NCBI GenBank assembly: GCA_965228415.1
Contig: OZ245814.1
Coordinates: forward strand, 7,006,001 to 7,070,000
Direction of reading: 5' to 3'
Length of the DNA stretch: 64,000 nt
Origin: Agaribacillus sp965228415
GTDB lineage: Bacteria > Bacteroidota > Bacteroidia > Cytophagales > Cyclobacteriaceae
Position 1 is the first letter of the stretch, and each line of letters opens with the position of its first letter. This document shows positions 1 through 9,037 of the stretch, in pieces. The notes under the pieces are model-generated. The model saw only the letters and a program-made list of their open reading frames with translations. It ran no database searches and was not told the origin of the DNA. The translations under genes were made by a program, and so were the position numbers.

Positions 1-484
1 TTCCAATTTAAAGGAGAACAAATTAATTGATTTCCGCCTGAATAAGATTGGCTTTGTATTCCAGTCCTACAATTTAATTCCCGTTTTGACAGCCAAGGAG
101 AACATTTCCCTGATCATGGAACTGCAGGGACTAAGTAAGAAGGCCAGAGACAACAGGGCCATGGATTTGCTGAAGGCTGTAGGCCTCGAGGGAAAGGAAC
201 ATAAAAAGCCTTCCGAACTATCTGGTGGGCAACAGCAAAGAGTAGCAGTGGCGAGGGCGCTGGCATCTGAGCCGTCATTTATTCTCGCTGATGAACCCAC
301 TGCTAATCTCGATTCGGTTTCTACCAATAATTTATTAGACATCATGGCGGAGATGAATAGGGAAAAAGGCACTACCTTTATTTTTTCAACCCATGATCAG
401 CGCGTAATCAATAAGGCAAGAAGAGTAATTCAATTGGAGGATGGCCTGGTAGTTTCTGATAACAATATGGTGGTGAATGCATGA
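1..484 (+). CDS. ABC transporter ATP-binding protein (LolD/MacB type), 5' truncated by window edge
   Basis: This is the nucleotide-binding subunit of an ABC transporter of the LolD/MacB class, which uses ATP to work on lipoproteins or exported substrates at the inner membrane. The reading frame is open from base 2, so the start and Walker A lie outside the window. Visible in order are the Q-loop (GFVFQSYNLIP), the signature LSGGQQQRVAVARAL, Walker B with catalytic Glu (ILADEPT), the D-loop (ANLDS) and the switch His (STHD). The TTG at 86 is internal to the domain and is not the start. An outer-membrane-type protein follows 84 bases downstream and may belong to the same unit. The family is certain; the substrate is unknown. 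Confidence 0.93.
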   Translation, partial: SNLKENKLIDFRLNKIGFVFQSYNLIPVLTAKENISLIMELQGLSKKARDNRAMDLLKAVGLEGKEHKKPSELSGGQQQRVAVARALASEPSFILADEPTANLDSVSTNNLLDIMAEMNREKGTTFIFSTHDQRVINKARRVIQLEDGLVVSDNNMVVNA

Positions 485-568
485 CATCACTGATAAGTAA
501 AAGCTCCAAAGTCGGTTATATTAATTTAAGACAGTGCCGGTAATTGGAGAAAAGACAATAAAACACTT

Positions 569-1738
569 ATGAAATTTATCTTTACTGGCTTGCTGTTATT
601 CGTTTTAATAGATAATAGTCCGCTCCGGGCCCAGGAAAAAGAGCGAAAGTGGGAGCTAAACGGCTATGTAAAAGATTTGCGTACGCTTTACTTTTTGGAC
701 GGTCTGGACTCGGTCCTGGTCGATAACCTGCTGCATAACCGGTTAAATTTCAGATGGTATGCCCATGAGAACTTCACGGTAAAACTTGAATTGCGAAACC
801 GTATATTTTATGGCGAGTTGGTGCGCCGATTACCTGACTTTGGTCAATTGCCGGATACCAACAATGATTTCTTTGATCTTAGTTTTAATATCATCGATGC
901 CAACGCCCTTGTTTTTAATACTACGATTGACCGAGGATACATAGAATATAATAAAAACGACTGGGAGGTCAGAGTCGGTCGCCAACGTATTAACTGGGGA
1001 ATTAATCTTGCGTGGAATCCAAATGATATTTTCAATGCTTATTCTTTTTTCGACTTTGACTATGAGGAGCGTCCCGGGTCTGATGCTATCCGAATAAAAA
1101 AATATACCGGGATCGCCTCGAGCATTGAAGTGGCCGCTAACATTGCGGATAATAGTGATGATTGGGTATTGGCTGGATTATGGAAAACCAATAAGTGGAA
1201 TTATGACTTTCAGCTATTGGCCGGAAAGGCCAGGCAGGATTTTGTGTTGGGTGCCGGCTGGGCAGGTAGCATCTATAACGCGGGTTTTAAAGGAGAAGTG
1301 ACCTGGTTTAAGCCGTTTGATGACAGCCGCCAGGACACATTTGAAACCTGGTTGTTATCAGTTTCAGTAGATTATTCTTTTAGCGGAGGACTTTACCTCA
1401 ACGGATCCTTCCTAATTAATACGGGCCTGGAATCAGATTTGGGAACAGGCACCTTCAATACCTTAAATGCTGATCGCCTGGATACAAAAAGTGTGTTGCC
1501 CTATCCCTATGCTACTTTCTTACAAAGTAATTATACGATCAACCCCCTGTTGACAATGGGCGTTTCGTGGATGACCTTTCCGGGAGAGGAAGCGTTTTTT
1601 ATTAACCCGGTGCTCACGGCTTCTGTATTTAGCAATGTTGACCTTGATGTTATCGGTCAGATATTTTACGAGAAAAAAGAGCAGGGGTACCGGTCAGATT
1701 CGCCGGCCTTGTTTTTAAGAGTGAAATGGAGCTTTTAA
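569..1738 (+). CDS. Predicted outer-membrane beta-barrel protein
   Basis: This 389-residue protein begins with a signal peptide (MKFIFTGLLLFVLIDNSPLRAQ, cleavage probably after the A of LRA). The rest is rich in alternating aromatic/polar strands and ends in the aromatic tail VKWSF, as expected for a barrel inserted by the BAM machinery. I do not recognise a named family. Its position right after the ABC ATPase suggests an exporter accessory or a porin-like partner. That link rests only on the 84-base spacing and shared strand. Confidence 0.75.
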   Translation: MKFIFTGLLLFVLIDNSPLRAQEKERKWELNGYVKDLRTLYFLDGLDSVLVDNLLHNRLNFRWYAHENFTVKLELRNRIFYGELVRRLPDFGQLPDTNNDFFDLSFNIIDANALVFNTTIDRGYIEYNKNDWEVRVGRQRINWGINLAWNPNDIFNAYSFFDFDYEERPGSDAIRIKKYTGIASSIEVAANIADNSDDWVLAGLWKTNKWNYDFQLLAGKARQDFVLGAGWAGSIYNAGFKGEVTWFKPFDDSRQDTFETWLLSVSVDYSFSGGLYLNGSFLINTGLESDLGTGTFNTLNADRLDTKSVLPYPYATFLQSNYTINPLLTMGVSWMTFPGEEAFFINPVLTASVFSNVDLDVIGQIFYEKKEQGYRSDSPALFLRVKWSF

Positions 1739-1752
1739 AAGGGGTAAACAGA

Positions 1753-2559
1753 CTACTTTGAATTAAATCCCCTCAGCTTAATTTCTGTGAGTCTCCTTTT
1801 TGTTTCCAGGGGAAAGTCACCTTTCATCATCCAGTCGTAATAACTCGGCTCCTTTTGAAAAATTTCGCTAACCTTTTTATTGCGGTGTTTACCAAAATTA
1901 AAAACTTCCTCCCCATCGCTGTTAAAAACCATTCTACCGGCCAGATCCACCATGTTTTTATTGGTGAGCAGGTGCAGCGTATCTATGTCATTTTCGATGA
2001 TGCCAAGTTTATTGCCTTTCATATCAGTTACATCCATGCCATCATATTTTTGAACCTGGGCCTCCAATATTTCCATGGTAGCAATAGTATCGGCTTCCGC
2101 ACTGTGGGCGTTTTCCAGGTTTTTATGGCAATAAAACTTGTAGGCGGAACTTAGGTTTCTTTTTTCCATCATATGGAAAATCCTTTGAACGTCAACCACT
2201 TTTCTGTTACTGGTATCAAAATCAATATCTGCTCTTAAAAACTCTTCCACCAACACGGGAATATCAAATTTGAGCACATTAAAACCTGCCAAATCGCTGC
2301 CCTCCAGGAATTTGGCAAATTCTTTGGCCATACTTTTAAAAGTCGGCGCATCTTTCACATCCTCATCATAGATCCCATGTATCAAGCTTGATTCGGTGGG
2401 TATCGGAATGGTCGGGTTGATTCTTTGGGTTTTTTTGATCACCTCCCCATTCACCATCACCTTTACAATTGATATTTCAACTATTCTATCAGTGACAATA
2501 TTAATGCCGGTCGTTTCAAGATCAAAAAATGAAAGCGGGTTTTTCAGTTTTAATATCAT
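1753..2559 (-). CDS. 3'-5' exonuclease, DnaQ/RNase T (DEDDh) family
   Basis: This 268-residue DEDDh exonuclease removes nucleotides from 3' ends of nucleic acids using two metal ions. Exo I is FFDLETTGI near residue 12 (Asp and Glu ligands), Exo II is GFNVLKFDIPVL (Asp), and Exo III is HSAEADTIATMEIL (His plus Asp). After the nuclease core, the C-terminal 60 residues contain FGKHRNKKVSEIF and YYDWMMKGDF, resembling the DUF3820-type module seen on other exonucleases. The stand-alone architecture fits a proofreading-like or repair/RNA-processing role rather than the PolC fusion. The ATG is at 2557-2559. It converges with the upstream barrel gene, with 14 bases between stops. Confidence 0.88.
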   Translation of the reverse strand: MILKLKNPLSFFDLETTGINIVTDRIVEISIVKVMVNGEVIKKTQRINPTIPIPTESSLIHGIYDEDVKDAPTFKSMAKEFAKFLEGSDLAGFNVLKFDIPVLVEEFLRADIDFDTSNRKVVDVQRIFHMMEKRNLSSAYKFYCHKNLENAHSAEADTIATMEILEAQVQKYDGMDVTDMKGNKLGIIENDIDTLHLLTNKNMVDLAGRMVFNSDGEEVFNFGKHRNKKVSEIFQKEPSYYDWMMKGDFPLETKRRLTEIKLRGFNSK

Positions 2560-2604
2560 TTATTTCTTCAGTTTGAAAAGTGAATAGGTGACAGCAGCGT
2601 TCTG

Positions 2605-3978
2605 TTAATTGCATCGGGAAATGATGTCTTTACCAAGTTCTTGTAAATCGATTCCCCCAAAATCGCCCGAACTCATCATCACCAGGTTTTTATTTTGCCA
2701 GTTGATGTTCATTAAATAGGACACCAAGGCGTTTTTATCGGTAAAAACTTCCAAAGACTCAAGGTTAAACGCTTTTTTTACACTGTCTTCGTTTAAGTCA
2801 GGTAGGTTTTTGTTGGCCAGGGTCTCAGGATTAAAATATACAACCGGATATTCCGCCTCGCTTAGTTTGCCACTGTATTGAGGTAGAAAATCTTTGTTTA
2901 AACTGCTATAAGTATGTAATTCCAGGCAGGCTACTAATTCCCTGGCAGACTGTTCTTTTAATGCTTTGATAGTTGCTTTTGCTTTTGATGGCGCGTGGGC
3001 AAAGTCTTTATAAATAGTGGTGGAGTGGTTTTGGTTTACCATTTCCAACCTTCGGTTAGCTCCTTTAAAAGTGGTGATGGCCTGATAGAATTGCTCATCG
3101 GTGACACCCAACCTGGCCAGTACAGCTTTGGCACCGGCAATATTTTGCATATTGTGAGAGCCAAAGATAAGCAATGGCACATCGCCGCTGTCTGTGGTGA
3201 GGTAGGTTTTGCCGTCTTTCACAAAGTGTGGATGGGTCTTATATTCCACCCGGTTTACATCTGTCCTTTCCTTGTTACCGATTACCGAAGCCATACCATC
3301 TTCTTCACAAAACACGATGGATCCGGCTTTTGGCAGGGAATCAGCAAACTTATCAAATTGATGCACGTAGTTTTCTTCTGTCGGAAAAACATTCATATGA
3401 TCCCAGGCAATGCCACTGATCAGGCCGATGTGATGTCGGTATTGCAGGAACTTTGGCGTATCGTCAATAGCCGAAGATAAATATTCATCCCCTTCAATGA
3501 TAATAACAGGAGCTTCACTTATTCGAATGAGGTTGTCAAATCCGGCTACTTTGGAACCTATCAGATAATCAAATTCTTTATTTAAATATTGAAGTACATG
3601 AATGATCATGGCCGTGATGGAGGTTTTGCCATGACTGCCTGCAATGACAATTCTTTGTTTGTCCTGGCATTGCTCCATGATGTAGGAAGGGTAGGAGTAT
3701 ATTTTTAGTCCAAGGTCCTGGGCTTTTTTTAATTCAGGATTGTTTTTTTTTGCATGCATTCCCAGGATTACGCCATCCAATTGTTCGGTAATCCGGCTTG
3801 CATCCCATCCGGGCTCAGGTAGTAACCCGTGCTTCTCAAGATTCATTTTTGACAACCCGGTGATCTGGTCATCTGACCCCGATACCTGATAGCCTTGTTG
3901 ATGCATTGCAATAGCCAATCCGTGCATCACGCTTCCTCCAATGGCAATAAAATGTACTTTTTTATTTCTCGTATGCAT
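2605..3978 (-). CDS. mpl: UDP-N-acetylmuramate:L-Ala-gamma-D-Glu-meso-DAP ligase
   Basis: Mpl is the murein-recycling ligase that attaches the tripeptide L-Ala-gamma-D-Glu-meso-DAP to UDP-MurNAc in an ATP-dependent reaction in the cytoplasm. The 457-residue length is normal. The N-terminal Rossmann motif (HFIAIGGSVMHGLA), the ATP loop GSHGKTS at residues 114-120, EGDEYLSS, and the Mur-ligase C-terminal segment with KDFAHAPSKAKAT are visible. The GGSVMHG form of the N-terminal loop is typical of Mpl rather than MurC. It is divergent from dnaB across a 277-base spacer. Confidence 0.93.
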   Translation of the reverse strand: MHTRNKKVHFIAIGGSVMHGLAIAMHQQGYQVSGSDDQITGLSKMNLEKHGLLPEPGWDASRITEQLDGVILGMHAKKNNPELKKAQDLGLKIYSYPSYIMEQCQDKQRIVIAGSHGKTSITAMIIHVLQYLNKEFDYLIGSKVAGFDNLIRISEAPVIIIEGDEYLSSAIDDTPKFLQYRHHIGLISGIAWDHMNVFPTEENYVHQFDKFADSLPKAGSIVFCEEDGMASVIGNKERTDVNRVEYKTHPHFVKDGKTYLTTDSGDVPLLIFGSHNMQNIAGAKAVLARLGVTDEQFYQAITTFKGANRRLEMVNQNHSTTIYKDFAHAPSKAKATIKALKEQSARELVACLELHTYSSLNKDFLPQYSGKLSEAEYPVVYFNPETLANKNLPDLNEDSVKKAFNLESLEVFTDKNALVSYLMNINWQNKNLVMMSSGDFGGIDLQELGKDIISRCN

Positions 3979-4056
3979 TAACCTGATATTAAAACCTTAA
4001 AATTAAGATAAAATCAAGGAGTGACAAATTTAATGGTTTTTTAAATGTTGATAAAA

Positions 4057-4137
4057 TGTGGATTACAAAAAAAACTGTGCATAAACACGGGGAAAATTAA
4101 TAATTAAGTGGAAAAATTCTGTATTTTAAGTGGATAA
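4057..4137. promoter_or_regulatory. Cluster of DnaA-box-like 9-mers in the mpl/dnaB spacer
   Basis: Four similarly oriented 9-mers resemble the DnaA box (TGTGNATAA, reverse complement of TTATNCACA). TGTGCATAA at 4076-4084 is a perfect match. TGTGGATTA at 4057-4065 and AGTGGATAA at 4129-4137 each have one mismatch, and AGTGGAAAA at 4107-4115 has two. They sit in an A+T-rich spacer between divergent mpl and dnaB. They could mediate DnaA control of dnaB or mark an origin. The matches are seen directly; the function is inferred. Confidence 0.45.
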
Positions 4138-4255
4138 ATTTTTGATAAGAAAAAGGAGCAGGTAGGGGGATTTTGAAAATGATTTAATAGGTTTGTTTTC
4201 TGATTCAATATAATTGGTCTGTTATCTAACAAAACATTTAACTTTTTAATACTTA

Positions 4256-5848
4256 ATGGAAAAGGATAAGTCTGCTGCCTCAAGGTTACCGCTTAAAACC
4301 AGGAGTTTTTTAACGCCTGATCTAAGTAGTCAACTAGGAAAATTGCCGCCCCAGGCCACTGAGATAGAGGAAGCTATTTTGGGTGCATTAATGCTTGAAA
4401 AAGATGCACTTACCACTGTTATTGATATCCTTAAACCAGATAACTTTTATAAGGCTGCCAATAAAGAAATATACCAGGCGATTGTTACGCTCTTTAATAA
4501 TTCTGAGCCGATTGATTTGCTTACGGTTGCTAATCAATTGAAAAAAGATGGAAAGCTCGAGTTGGTGGGAGGCGCCTATTATATAACACAGTTGACTACC
4601 CGGGTCAATTCGGCTGCCAATATTGAGTTTCATGCCCGGATCGTAACTGAAAGATCAATTAAACGGGATTTAATTAAAATTGCCTCTGAAATTCAAAAAG
4701 ATGCTTACGAAGATACCACCGATGCCTTTCAATTGCTTGATCACACCGCCCAGGAGATATTCGAGGTAACGGAATCCAATATCCGTAAGAATTATGCGGA
4801 CATGAAATCGTTGATGCATGAAGCCATGTTGGAATTGCAGGCAAGAAAAGACCATAAAGATGGGTTGACCGGGGTAGCCAGCGGTTTTACGGCACTGGAT
4901 CGCCTGACTTCCGGTTGGCAAAACTCCGACCTGATCATCATTGCCGCCCGGCCGGGTATGGGTAAAACCGCTTTTGTAGTCTCGGCAATGAGAAATGCTG
5001 CGGTAGATTTTAATCACGCTGTAGCCATATTTTCACTGGAGATGTCGTCCATACAATTGGTCAACAGGCTCATCTCGGCAGAAGCCGAATTGGAAAGTGA
5101 GAAGATCAAAAAAGGTAATTTGGCTGATTACGAATGGAAGCAACTGGTCCATAAAACCGACAAGTTAAGCCATGCCAAAATCTTTATAGATGACACACCG
5201 GCGCTGAGCATCCTCGAGCTGCGTGCCAAATGCCGGCGACTGAAAGCCCAGCATGATATTAAATTAATAATTATTGATTACCTGCAGCTGATGTCCGGCG
5301 ACAACTCAAAAAGCGGTGGCGGAGGCGGCAACCGGGAGCAGGAAATTGCCTCCATATCAAGGGCCTTAAAAGGTATTGCCAAGGAATTGAATGTGCCGGT
5401 GATAGCACTTTCCCAGCTGAGTAGAGCGGTCGAAACCAGGGGAGGGGATAAGCGTCCTCAGTTATCTGATTTGAGGGAATCCGGTTCTATCGAGCAGGAT
5501 GCAGATATGGTCATGTTCTTATATCGGCCTGAGTATTACGGTATAACGCAGGATGAAAGCGGGATGCCAACCCAGGGTGTCGGTGAAGTGATTATCGCAA
5601 AACATCGAAATGGTTCTTTGGATACCGTTCAACTTAAATTCATCGGAAAATATACCAGATTTACGGACCTGGATAATTTTGGCGATCAATACGGAACTAC
5701 GTTTCCCACCGACGACGGTCCGTTGGCATTTGAGTCCAGTGCCAAAACAATGACATTCGGCAGCAAAATTAATGACCCTGAAAACAATGCAAAGAGCGAA
5801 GGGGATGACAATGATACAGCACCGGATGGTGAGAAGGCTCCTTTCTAA
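4256..5848 (+). CDS. dnaB: Replicative DNA helicase DnaB
   Basis: DnaB is the hexameric 5'-3' helicase that unwinds DNA at the replication fork. Residues about 30-135 form the N-terminal DnaB domain (PPQATEIEEAILGALM). After a linker, the RecA-like domain carries Walker A ARPGMGKTAF at 231-240, Walker B LIIIDYLQLM near 337-346, and the H4-type segment SQLSRAVETRGGDKRPQLSDLRESG. The chain is 530 residues, uninterrupted by an intein, with a short acidic C-terminal tail. The start ATG at 4256 follows a spacer holding DnaA-box-like sites. Confidence 0.97.
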   Translation: MEKDKSAASRLPLKTRSFLTPDLSSQLGKLPPQATEIEEAILGALMLEKDALTTVIDILKPDNFYKAANKEIYQAIVTLFNNSEPIDLLTVANQLKKDGKLELVGGAYYITQLTTRVNSAANIEFHARIVTERSIKRDLIKIASEIQKDAYEDTTDAFQLLDHTAQEIFEVTESNIRKNYADMKSLMHEAMLELQARKDHKDGLTGVASGFTALDRLTSGWQNSDLIIIAARPGMGKTAFVVSAMRNAAVDFNHAVAIFSLEMSSIQLVNRLISAEAELESEKIKKGNLADYEWKQLVHKTDKLSHAKIFIDDTPALSILELRAKCRRLKAQHDIKLIIIDYLQLMSGDNSKSGGGGGNREQEIASISRALKGIAKELNVPVIALSQLSRAVETRGGDKRPQLSDLRESGSIEQDADMVMFLYRPEYYGITQDESGMPTQGVGEVIIAKHRNGSLDTVQLKFIGKYTRFTDLDNFGDQYGTTFPTDDGPLAFESSAKTMTFGSKINDPENNAKSEGDDNDTAPDGEKAPF

Positions 5849-5986
5849 GGATAACACCATATTGTCGATTGACTGGTACTGATTTTAGAGGTTAAGAGAT
5901 CAGCTATTTCTGCATAAAGATATGCTCTATTCTATGCTCATTGCTTATTTTAGCGAGTATATTTAAACTAACCCGAAAATAACCCT

Positions 5987-6985
5987 ATGAAAGCACTGCT
6001 CCTGGTAGATGATCCCCATGAAAAGTTAAAGTTTGCCGAAATCGACCGCTTAAATCCCAACCCGGGACAGGCGTTAATAAAACTAAAAGCCGCCGCCCTG
6101 AATCACCGCGATCAATGGTGCAGGGAAGGCAAATACCCGAACTTGCGTTACGATTGCGTATTGGGCTCAGACGGAAGCGGGGAAGTCATAGCGGTAGGAA
6201 ATGCTCAGGATCAGGGTTGGGTTGGAAAAGAGGTAGTTATTAACCCGAATATTAATTGGGGAGACAATCCGGCCGTCCAGTCGCCAGACTATAAAATATT
6301 GGGAATGCCCGATCATGGTACATTTGCTGAATACCTTATTGTAGCTGTTGACCGGTTGCATATAAAACCTTCCCACCTGAATTTGGAGGAAGCAGCAGCT
6401 TTGCCGTTAGCAGCACTAACTGCCTATCGCGCCGTGTTTACACATGGTAAGATAAAGTCCGGGGATAACATTTTAATTTCCGGTGTGGGGGGCGGTGTAG
6501 CGCAGTTTGCTTTTTTATTTTCAGTGGCGGCCGGGGCCAATACTTATATAACCTCCGGTAGTGAGCAAAAACTGGGGCATGCCATTAAGCTTGGCGCCAG
6601 GGCAGGGTACAATTACAAAAATGAAAATTGGTTTAAAACCGCTTTAAAGGAAAGCGGAGGGTTTGATGTAGTTATTGATAGTGCCGGTGGAGATCAGATC
6701 AATGATTTTATCAAGATGTTAAAACCAGCCGGAACCATCGTGTTTTACGGTGCTACAAACGGGTTGCCCAGGTCCCTGGATTTATTCCGGATGTTTTGGG
6801 GGCAAAGTACGCTTCAGGGATCTACAATGGGAAATGACGAGGAATTTGTAGCGATGCTGTCCTTTGTAGAGCAACATAAAATCAAACCGATCATTGACTC
6901 CATCAGGCCCTTTGAAGAAATCATTTCCGCATTTGATGACATGAGGGATGGCAGGCAGTTTGGTAAAATTGTCATTAAAATCTGA
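5987..6985 (+). CDS. Medium-chain dehydrogenase/reductase (quinone oxidoreductase-like)
   Basis: This 332-residue NAD(P)H-dependent MDR-family oxidoreductase has a GroES-like N-terminal half (NHRDQWCREGKYP, LGSDGSGEVIAVG) and a Rossmann half with the nucleotide loop ISGVGGGVAQFA near residue 166. The lobe that usually carries four zinc-binding cysteines (here NPNINWGDNPAVQSPDYK) has no Cys. This places it nearer the zinc-independent quinone reductase/YhfP branch than true zinc alcohol dehydrogenases. The substrate cannot be read from sequence. It is a single gene with no obvious operon partner. Confidence 0.88.
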   Translation: MKALLLVDDPHEKLKFAEIDRLNPNPGQALIKLKAAALNHRDQWCREGKYPNLRYDCVLGSDGSGEVIAVGNAQDQGWVGKEVVINPNINWGDNPAVQSPDYKILGMPDHGTFAEYLIVAVDRLHIKPSHLNLEEAAALPLAALTAYRAVFTHGKIKSGDNILISGVGGGVAQFAFLFSVAAGANTYITSGSEQKLGHAIKLGARAGYNYKNENWFKTALKESGGFDVVIDSAGGDQINDFIKMLKPAGTIVFYGATNGLPRSLDLFRMFWGQSTLQGSTMGNDEEFVAMLSFVEQHKIKPIIDSIRPFEEIISAFDDMRDGRQFGKIVIKI

Positions 6986-7461
6986 TGAAACCGAGCATGG
7001 CGTAATTGACACACACCGCGTGTCGCTGAGTCCTTGGCCATCCGCGAGCGCCAAAGCTACTCTGCGGAGGTGCTAGCGGAGGCGCAAGGGAATGATAATA
7101 ATATGCGAGGTTCCATGTGACCAATGAAAATAAATTATAAACACATGAAAAGTAAATGATTAAATGGTTAATTTTTTGTAAACCGTCAGAAATGACCTCA
7201 TAGGTAAATCTTTGGTATTCAGGCCCAAATGAATGAATTTTTAATATTAACGTGATTAAAGTTAATGAGTTATAAAATGATCTCCTTCCTTTACGTCCTG
7301 AAAATTGTATTTTACAATTAAAATTTATAATTTTACGCTCCTTGGGTGAAATATTAATTAGAGTCATTTCCTAAAATTGTGCTGAGGGGTTAAGCAAAAT
7401 CACCGAATTTTTTAGAAAAGGATATACGGTATCACTCTATTAAAATTAAAATTGTATTATT
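6986..7461. other. Intergenic region with a G+C-rich insert-like patch
   Basis: There is no convincing gene in these 476 bases. Bases about 6990-7090 are strikingly G+C-rich compared with the A+T-rich remainder and with other spacers in the window. They include repeated CGGAGG-type words (CTGCGGAGGTGC, AGCGGAGGCGC). No tRNA T-loop, no long hairpin with a T-tract and no coding frame explain the patch. The remainder (7100-7460) is A+T-rich and probably holds the promoter of the sugar-transferase gene that follows. Confidence 0.4.
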
Positions 7462-8979
7462 TTGAGGAAATTATACATTAATTTAAGTAGATCTTTTAAG
7501 TGGAGATTTCCGATCTATTCTGAGCTACGGTATCCTGTGAAGTTGTCAAGGAAGATGAATCTCCCTCTTCACAAAACACTTCTTTTTCTGCACGATATTA
7601 TTGTGATCCTTTTTGCGGAGGCTTTGTCCTTACTTATTTACCATATTTATTATGATGATTTTAAGTCTGACAATGGCCTGGTAGTTGGCGCAGTTATCAT
7701 TTTATTGTCATTGTTATGGTTTATTGCAGAAAATAATCTCTACAAATACCAGGTTGTTCTAAACCGGCCAACCCAGGTAACGAATATACTGAAGGCCTTG
7801 TTTTTTAGTTTGGTATCGGTAATTTTTCTGTCCTTTGTTTTTAAAATACTCGAGATAACTACCAGCAGGATTTTGATTGGAATGGTATACACTACCATTT
7901 TTGCCATATTTCTGATAACCAGAATTACGCTGGCGCCGATTATTTATTTTTGGATGGTGAAAACCAAAAGAATTAACCGCAATATGCTGATTGTGGGCGT
8001 CGGCAAGGAGAGTATGCAAAGAGCCAAGTATTTATCGACGATCAAGAACAGTAACTTTAGCCTGGTAGGCTTTGTTGACGATGGTGAAGAAGAATATTAT
8101 GAGGACGAAAACAACATGCTGGGAAAGCTTCCCGTTTTGGGTAACCTGGATGACTTGAAGCATATCGTGGCCAGACTTCAGATCTGCGATATACTGGTTA
8201 CCGCCAACTATCAAAGCGTTGAACGGTTACATGATATTATCAACAGGTGTAAAAGTACAAACAGAACGATTCATATCGCGTCAGATTTCTATAATATTGT
8301 GAATGAAAAAATTGAAATCGAACAGATAGGAATGGTTTCTTCCTTCCGGTTCCACCCTCCGAGGAAACTGTATTTTTATCACATGTTCAAGAGATTTTTT
8401 GACCTGGTAGTGGCGAGTATAATTATCATCGCCTTTATGCCGGTATGGATATTTATAGCTACTTTGATCAAGTTGTCATCTCCGGGTCCGATTTTTTATA
8501 AAGCTACTTCGGTAGGGTTGAATGGAGAGGAATTTAAGATGTACAAATTCCGCTCTATGAGGACTTCGTCGAGTAATCAGATACACCAGGATAAGGTAAT
8601 TAAAATGATCCTGGAAAATGAGGCGACAACCAAACTCAAGAACGATCCGCGTATAACCACCATAGGTAAGGTATTAAGAAAACTTTCCATAGATGAATTC
8701 CCCCAGCTGATTAATGTACTTAAAGGAGAGATGAGTCTGGTAGGCCCCAGGCCCAACCTGCCATATGAATACAAGCACATGGCGGATTGGCAAAAGAAAC
8801 GATTCAGCGTTATACCTGGAATGACCGGCTTATGGCAGATAAAAGGACGGGACGAGGTGCTTTTTAATGATCAAATTGTTTTGGATTTATATTATATAGA
8901 ACATCGGTCAATCAAACTTGACTTCGAAATACTGCTAAATACCATACCTGTAGTAATTTTTGGAAAAGGTGGCGGGTGA
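7462..8979 (+). CDS. Undecaprenyl-phosphate sugar-1-phosphate transferase (WcaJ/WbaP type)
   Basis: This is an initiating enzyme of polysaccharide synthesis; it transfers a sugar-1-phosphate from a UDP-sugar to undecaprenyl phosphate at the inner membrane. The roughly 505-residue protein has four N-terminal membrane segments, a CoA-binding-like Rossmann segment (MLIVGVGKESMQ, LVGFVDDGE), a fifth hydrophobic segment (FFDLVVASIIIIAFMPVWIF), and the catalytic domain with KMYKFRSMR, LRKLSIDEFPQLINVL, MSLVGPRP and GMTGLWQIKGR. The longest frame starts at TTG 7462; an ATG at 7555 (MNLPLHKT) is an alternative start that keeps all membrane segments. It opens the first sugar island. Confidence 0.92.
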   Translation: MRKLYINLSRSFKWRFPIYSELRYPVKLSRKMNLPLHKTLLFLHDIIVILFAEALSLLIYHIYYDDFKSDNGLVVGAVIILLSLLWFIAENNLYKYQVVLNRPTQVTNILKALFFSLVSVIFLSFVFKILEITTSRILIGMVYTTIFAIFLITRITLAPIIYFWMVKTKRINRNMLIVGVGKESMQRAKYLSTIKNSNFSLVGFVDDGEEEYYEDENNMLGKLPVLGNLDDLKHIVARLQICDILVTANYQSVERLHDIINRCKSTNRTIHIASDFYNIVNEKIEIEQIGMVSSFRFHPPRKLYFYHMFKRFFDLVVASIIIIAFMPVWIFIATLIKLSSPGPIFYKATSVGLNGEEFKMYKFRSMRTSSSNQIHQDKVIKMILENEATTKLKNDPRITTIGKVLRKLSIDEFPQLINVLKGEMSLVGPRPNLPYEYKHMADWQKKRFSVIPGMTGLWQIKGRDEVLFNDQIVLDLYYIEHRSIKLDFEILLNTIPVVIFGKGGG

Positions 8980-9037
8980 TACTCCTCTGTTTACTTAATT
9001 TCATCTTTCAATTATTTAATTTAAATATATACTCAGA

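Noticed and set aside
4172..4216. dnaB promoter from TTTG and TATAATTG
   Set aside because: Spacing of 13 or 33 bases does not fit the Bacteroidota consensus, and the -7 has a mismatch.
6986..7100. tRNA or small RNA in the G+C-rich patch
   Set aside because: No T-loop GTTCRA, acceptor pairing or terminator could be drawn.
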